NCBI RefSeq assembly: GCF_000621965.1
Contig: NZ_JHWX01000018.1
Location: 1-57,708, forward strand
Direction of reading: 5' to 3'
DNA length: 57,708 bases
From: Methanobrevibacter wolinii SH
GTDB taxonomy: Archaea; Methanobacteriota; Methanobacteria; Methanobacteriales; Methanobacteriaceae
In this document: positions 54,323 to 57,708 of the stretch, piece by piece
Layout of the letters: each line of letters starts with the position of its first letter
Numbering within the stretch: position 1 is the stretch's first letter
Position numbers and translations under genes: made by a program
The notes under the pieces: model-generated
The model's database searches: none
What the model saw: the letters and a program-made list of their open reading frames with translations, nothing else
What the model was told of the DNA's origin: nothing

Positions 54323-54376
54323 AATTTAAATAATTTTAAGACTTATTTTTTATAATTTTAAGATTATAATCAATTT

Positions 54377-55603
54377 TTATAATAACTTTTGTTGATCAAA
54401 GTGTGTTGCAGTAGGTATTTTATCTGTAAACTCTGGAAGATTAATATAATTTTCAATTTCAACTTTTTTTAGTTCCTCTTTGTTTTCTTTAGGAGCATAT
54501 AATGCAATATCTGGATAATTAAATCTTGCTTTATTTAATGCTTGAACAATTGAAGATACTTCATTTAAATGGTATAAATCATCACCAATTGCAATTTGTG
54601 TTTTCATTTCATCAAATTTAGGATATTCTGGTAAATCTATAAATATGTAATTTTTATCTATATTATAATCCTCAGCAATTTCTCTTTCTGCTTTTCTTAA
54701 ATCTCTTTCTTTAATTTTGAATATATCATTAGGTTTTTGAAATCTGCTTAATTTAATGGTTTTAATTCTTTTAAATAATTGTCTATTTTCTAATCTTTGT
54801 ATTATATCTTTAGTAAATTCATTTTCACTATTTTTACATTTCCAAATCATTTCACTATCATCATAAATACTAAGTTTTTTAGGATCTATTTTACTGGTTT
54901 CAATAAATTTATTTAATGCTCTTCTAAACATTGCATTTATTATTCTTGTTGTATGATGTTGATATACACTTGGATACATAAAGTATCGTGCTACAAGCAT
55001 TGACTCTGCAGCTTGAACACCTTTTATATCTAATACTAAATATTTTTCTAATTTTAAATTTGTAATTATTCTATCTACATCAATTACACCATAAGCTACA
55101 CCAGTATAATGTGAATCACGTATTAAATAATCCATTCTATCTACATCTAGTTCACCAGATATAATAGGTCCAAGTTTACCTTTACCATTAATGATATCTA
55201 CGATTTTATCAAGATTATAATTTTCACTAAGTTTAGTTGATATTGATGTATTTTTAATAACGAATGCTGTAAGTTCTTCATGTTTTACATCCATTACTGA
55301 TTCAGAAACATGAGAAAATGGACCATGACCTATATCATGTAACATTCCTGAAAGTCTTACAAGTTGTATTTCATCATCTGTTAAATTAAGTTCTTCTCCA
55401 AGTAATGAAGCTAAATACATTGTACCTATACAATGTTCAAATCGTGAATGATTTGCTCCTGGATAAATTAATGATGTGAAACCTAATTGTTTTATACGTC
55501 TAAGTCTTTGAAATTGTGGATAATCCATAATTTCCTTTTCAAGCTCAGTTATTGGAAGATCTCCATGAATACTGTCTCTAATAAATTTACTATATTTTAA
55601 CAT
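54377..55603 (-). CDS. HD-domain phosphohydrolase (dNTPase/SAMHD1-like)
   Basis: The 408-residue protein has the metal site of HD phosphohydrolases: RFEHCIG (His57), MLHDIGHGPFSH (His89-Asp90 and following His) and LDVDRMDYLIRDSHYTGVAYG (distal Asp). The start (IRDSIHGDLPITELE... FQRLRRIKQLG) is the common N-terminus of the YdhJ/dGTPase-like group that also includes eukaryotic SAMHD1, enzymes that split dNTPs into nucleoside and triphosphate. The C-terminal half is family-specific. It probably trims nucleotide pools or takes part in phage defence, but activity is inferred. I chose the ATG at 55603 with TGTGG before it. It is convergent with cbiT. Confidence 0.87.
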   Translation of the reverse strand: MLKYSKFIRDSIHGDLPITELEKEIMDYPQFQRLRRIKQLGFTSLIYPGANHSRFEHCIGTMYLASLLGEELNLTDDEIQLVRLSGMLHDIGHGPFSHVSESVMDVKHEELTAFVIKNTSISTKLSENYNLDKIVDIINGKGKLGPIISGELDVDRMDYLIRDSHYTGVAYGVIDVDRIITNLKLEKYLVLDIKGVQAAESMLVARYFMYPSVYQHHTTRIINAMFRRALNKFIETSKIDPKKLSIYDDSEMIWKCKNSENEFTKDIIQRLENRQLFKRIKTIKLSRFQKPNDIFKIKERDLRKAEREIAEDYNIDKNYIFIDLPEYPKFDEMKTQIAIGDDLYHLNEVSSIVQALNKARFNYPDIALYAPKENKEELKKVEIENYINLPEFTDKIPTATHFDQQKLL

Positions 55604-56385
55604 TAAAACCACATTGAAAATTTTATAAAAATTTTATTGGAATATTTTTTAAGATTAATGACTTTAACTTTGAAATTACAATTTAGTTTTTAGTTTATTT
55701 TCTTTTATTTCTAATTCCAATATTTTATTTAAATTTTTATTTTATCTTTTCAAATAAAATTAAAATTAATTTTTTAATATTTAATTAATTAAAATTTTAA
55801 TTATAAATCACATTTATTTTTTAATTTAAATCATTAAATTGACTTATTGATTTTTAGTTTATATATGTTAATAAATAAATATTTCTAATTTTTGATTATT
55901 TTTAATATAATTTGGATATTTTTTTTTAAAATTAAATTTTAATAATGTTTATCTAAAATTTTCATTTTTAACAATATCTTCAATGATTATTAAATTATCA
56001 TTTATTACTTTATTTATTTTAGTGATTTTAATTATTATTCAATCTTTAATTTTCAAAAATAGTTTTTAGTTTTTGGTATTTTGGTTTTAGGATTAGTTTT
56101 TTTTATTTTTATTTTTTCTTATTTTTTCTTATTTTGGTTTTAGGATTAGTTTTTTTTATTTTTATTTTTTCTTATTTTTTCTTATTTTGGTCTTAGGATT
56201 AGTTTTTTAGTTTTTAAAAAGAGTTTATTTTTCATGTTTTTCTTGAAATTTAATGATTTTTTTTAAAATAAATTCCTAATTTGATTTTTAAGTTTAAGTG
56301 TTATTTATAAAAAATAGATTTTAACAAATATTTTAAAAAATAGTTTTTTTAAGATTTTTTATTAAAATATTAAAATGTAGAATAT
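55604..56385. other. Gene-free spacer, 782 bases
   Basis: The region between two minus-strand genes is AT-rich and holds the 53-base tandem repeat at 56078-56209 and no credible gene. The promoter of the HD gene (on the minus strand) should lie near 55640-55700. Confidence 0.45.
56078..56209. repeat. Tandem repeat, 53-base period
   Basis: ATTTTGGTTTTAGGATTAGT followed by T-rich sequence and TTTTTCTTATTTTTTCTT starts at 56078 and 56131, and a third, shortened copy at 56184 (ATTTTGGTCTTAGGATTAGT). The first two units are nearly identical, which suggests recent duplication. Confidence 0.85.
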
Positions 56386-56877
56386 TTATTCTACAAATCT
56401 TGTATCTGCTTTTTTATTTTTAGCATTATTATATTTAGTTTCAAACCAACCAATTTTAAGGTCTTCAATAGTATCTTCATATAGTTGAGGTACATATGGT
56501 TTAATATCTAATAAAGGAGTTCCACTTACAACATCAATATTAGATATATATAATATATTGTCTTTTATGGAATCTAATTTAACAGTTGATAAACCAATAT
56601 TATTTGGTCTTTTAGGTGATCTAGTAGCGAATACACCATGTGGTTTATTATCTAAAAATGGTTTGACTGTTAATGCATTACCATTGGTTAAATGTAGATA
56701 ATATATGATATTTAAATGAGAAAATCCTTCAATATCTTTAAGTCCTTCAACATATTTTTCTTTTAAGTGAATTTCACCTTTTACACCTTTTGCTCCAGTT
56801 GGTTGTATTGGCATTCCTTCTGGTTTTTTAAATGGTGTAATAATTGTTCCTATTGTTTCTAATTCTATTTTATTCAT
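56386..56877 (-). CDS. trmO: tRNA (N6-threonylcarbamoyladenosine37-N6)-methyltransferase TrmO
   Basis: Methylates t6A37 of threonine tRNAs using SAM. From the ATG at 56877 the protein is 163 residues and begins MNKIELETIGTIITPF, the normal family start; the core has GVKGEIHL, GFSHLNIIYYLH, GVFATRSPKRPNNIGLSTV (the TrmO signature, key RSPKRPNNIG) and GTPLLDIKPYVP. In-frame ATGs at 56919 and 56946 would add 14 or 23 residues, and the choice is not firm because no strong ribosome binding site precedes the ATG at 56877. A tRNA-Thr gene, the type of substrate, is present in the window. The spacer to the next gene is a divergent promoter region. Confidence 0.85.
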   Translation of the reverse strand: MNKIELETIGTIITPFKKPEGMPIQPTGAKGVKGEIHLKEKYVEGLKDIEGFSHLNIIYYLHLTNGNALTVKPFLDNKPHGVFATRSPKRPNNIGLSTVKLDSIKDNILYISNIDVVSGTPLLDIKPYVPQLYEDTIEDLKIGWFETKYNNAKNKKADTRFVE

Positions 56878-57209
56878 AATATAACATTGTTTTATTGCTT
56901 TATATATTTTACTAATCATTTTTTTATTAATCCTATCGAAATGCACTATTTTTTGAAATCAATAAATATTTTAGTATCTTGTAAAAAACGATATATTTAT
57001 ATGTTATAAAGTACAAATTTATAATATAAATGTTTATTTATATTTAATAAAATTTTTAAATGATTTTTTATTAAATAAAGATTATTAAAGTAATAAATAT
57101 TTATGTATAATTGTCGTTTTTGAATTTTCATATCGATAATTTTTTATTATAAAATTTTATAAATATTTATTATTTTTTAATAAAATTATTTTCAAAAGGA
57201 GTGTTTATT

Positions 57210-57422
57210 ATGGAAATTAGTGCAAGAAATGGTTTAAAAGGTAAAGTTGAAAAAGTTACTTTAGGTACTGTTATGGCAAATGTTCATATTAAAGTTGAAG
57301 AGCCTGGTGTTATTACTGCAGCTATTACTCGTGAATCTGCTGAGAAATTAGGTCTTAAAGAAGGTGACGATGTATCTGCTATAATTAAAGCTACTGAAGT
57401 TATTGTTGGTAAAGAATTATAA
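57210..57422 (+). CDS. Molbindin (TOBE-domain molybdate/tungstate-binding protein)
   Basis: A 70-residue single TOBE domain: MEISARNGLKGKVEKVTLGTVMANVHIKVEE, then ITAAITRESAEKLGLKEGDDVSAIIKATEVIVGK. Molbindins form hexamers that store or buffer molybdate or tungstate. The sequence matches the Mop pattern (SARN.L.G.V, then ITRESAEKLGLKEGD.V.A..KAT.V). AAAGGAGTG at about 57195-57203 sets the ATG at 57210; the GTG at 57201 is part of that site. It probably serves the formylmethanofuran dehydrogenase metal supply; no transporter is adjacent. Two terminators follow. Confidence 0.93.
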   Translation: MEISARNGLKGKVEKVTLGTVMANVHIKVEEPGVITAAITRESAEKLGLKEGDDVSAIIKATEVIVGKEL

Positions 57423-57427
57423 ATTTT

Positions 57428-57454
57428 AGTAATTTCTTTCTAAATTACTTTTCT
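57428..57454 (+). terminator. First terminator after the molbindin gene
   Basis: AGTAATTT (57428-57435) pairs perfectly with AAATTACT (57442-57449) around CTTTCT, followed by TTTCT. It starts six bases after the stop codon. Confidence 0.65.
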
Positions 57455-57459
57455 AATAG

Positions 57460-57510
57460 GGCTGTAATTATTTAAAATTTATTCTTTATATTTAATTACA
57501 GTCTTTTTTT
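57460..57510 (+). terminator. Second, longer terminator after the molbindin gene
   Basis: GGCTGTAATTA (57460-57470) pairs with TAATTACAGTC (57493-57503), with one G-T pair, around a 22-base loop, followed by TTTTTTT. The GC content of the stem end is unusual for this genome. Confidence 0.65.
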
Positions 57511-57592
57511 AGAAAATATCTTGTTTTGTTTTTTATATTAATATTTTCATTTTTTTAAATAATTAAATTGATTTTAAGATTTCTTTGTTGAA

Positions 57593-57708
57593 ATTTACTA
57601 ATTTTAAAATAAATTTTCTTAGATTTAATTTTGAATCTTAAATTTTGTTTAAATTTTTAGAAATTATAGTGTTTTCTTAGATTTAATTTTGAATCTTAAA
57701 TTTTGTTT
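57593..57708. repeat. CTTTGTTGAAAT unit and a 58-base direct repeat at the window end
   Basis: A copy of the unit seen at 48110 starts at 57593 (CTTTGTTGAAAT, then TTTTAAAATAAATTTTCTTA). TTTTCTTAGATTTAATTTTG followed by AATCTTAAATTTTGTTT is present at 57614-57650 and again at 57672-57708, where it reaches the window edge, so more copies may follow. Confidence 0.8.

Overview
The window comes from a very AT-rich methanogenic archaeon of the Methanobacteriaceae, most likely a Methanosphaera or close relative. The signs are methanogen-specific genes (coenzyme F430 reductase cfbC, methanofuran gene mfnB, archaeal riboflavin synthase ribC, deoxyhypusine synthase), archaeal lipid geranylgeranyl reductase, GGTGA/GGAG-type ribosome binding sites, TTTATATA promoter boxes, tRNAs without encoded CCA, and Asn/Thr-rich adhesin-like surface proteins typical of gut Methanobacteriales. 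Species identity is an inference. Almost all genes lie on the + strand, and many are separated by long T-rich spacers full of short tandem duplications.

Layout. 1-165: 5' end of a transposase running off the left edge. 0.7-4 kb: argH, a zinc-ribbon protein, tRNA-Thr(CGT) and a KH/PP-loop ATPase. 4.5-8.4 kb: a hexapeptide acetyltransferase, a ferredoxin plus geranylgeranyl reductase pair, and a galE-like epimerase. 8.7-17.2 kb: an Asn-rich coiled-coil protein, purF, a U32 peptidase-family protein, cfbC, a DUF123 protein, an AzgA-type purine permease, DUF371. 17.3 kb: tRNA-Leu(GAG). 17.8-20.7 kb: galU, an SDR sugar-nucleotide enzyme and a GT2 glycosyltransferase. 21.3-22.7 kb: a short Cys-rich peptide and a radical SAM/SPASM enzyme, probably a RiPP-like pair. 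22.9-33 kb: hisG, two secreted surface proteins (one with a possible thioester adhesin domain), an HTH-CBS regulator, a HEAT-like repeat protein, deoxyhypusine synthase and a membrane protein. 33-36.6 kb: pyrF, a DUF438/hemerythrin protein and tatD.

37-43.8 kb is a cobalt/corrinoid block: cbiM-cbiN-cbiQ, a His-tailed P1B-type ATPase behind an unusual array of AGTATTAC half-sites, cbiO (apparently starting at ATT), and cbiZ for corrinoid salvage. A second corrinoid gene, cbiT, lies at 53.7 kb. 44-49.6 kb carries ribC, GT2 plus DUF2304, a CCG-domain/LUD-domain iron-sulfur pair, and mfnB. 50-57.4 kb carries guaB, a mobA-like gene, a 59-residue Cys protein, ubiX, cbiT, an HD phosphohydrolase, trmO and a molbindin.

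Most of the window is housekeeping. The points most worth a second look are the Cys-rich peptide/radical SAM pair with a terminator between its genes, the half-site array before the P-type ATPase, the non-canonical cbiO start, the possible archaeal thioester adhesin, and the repeated tandem duplication of gene ends in the spacers. All calls are by reading the sequence; no database search was run.
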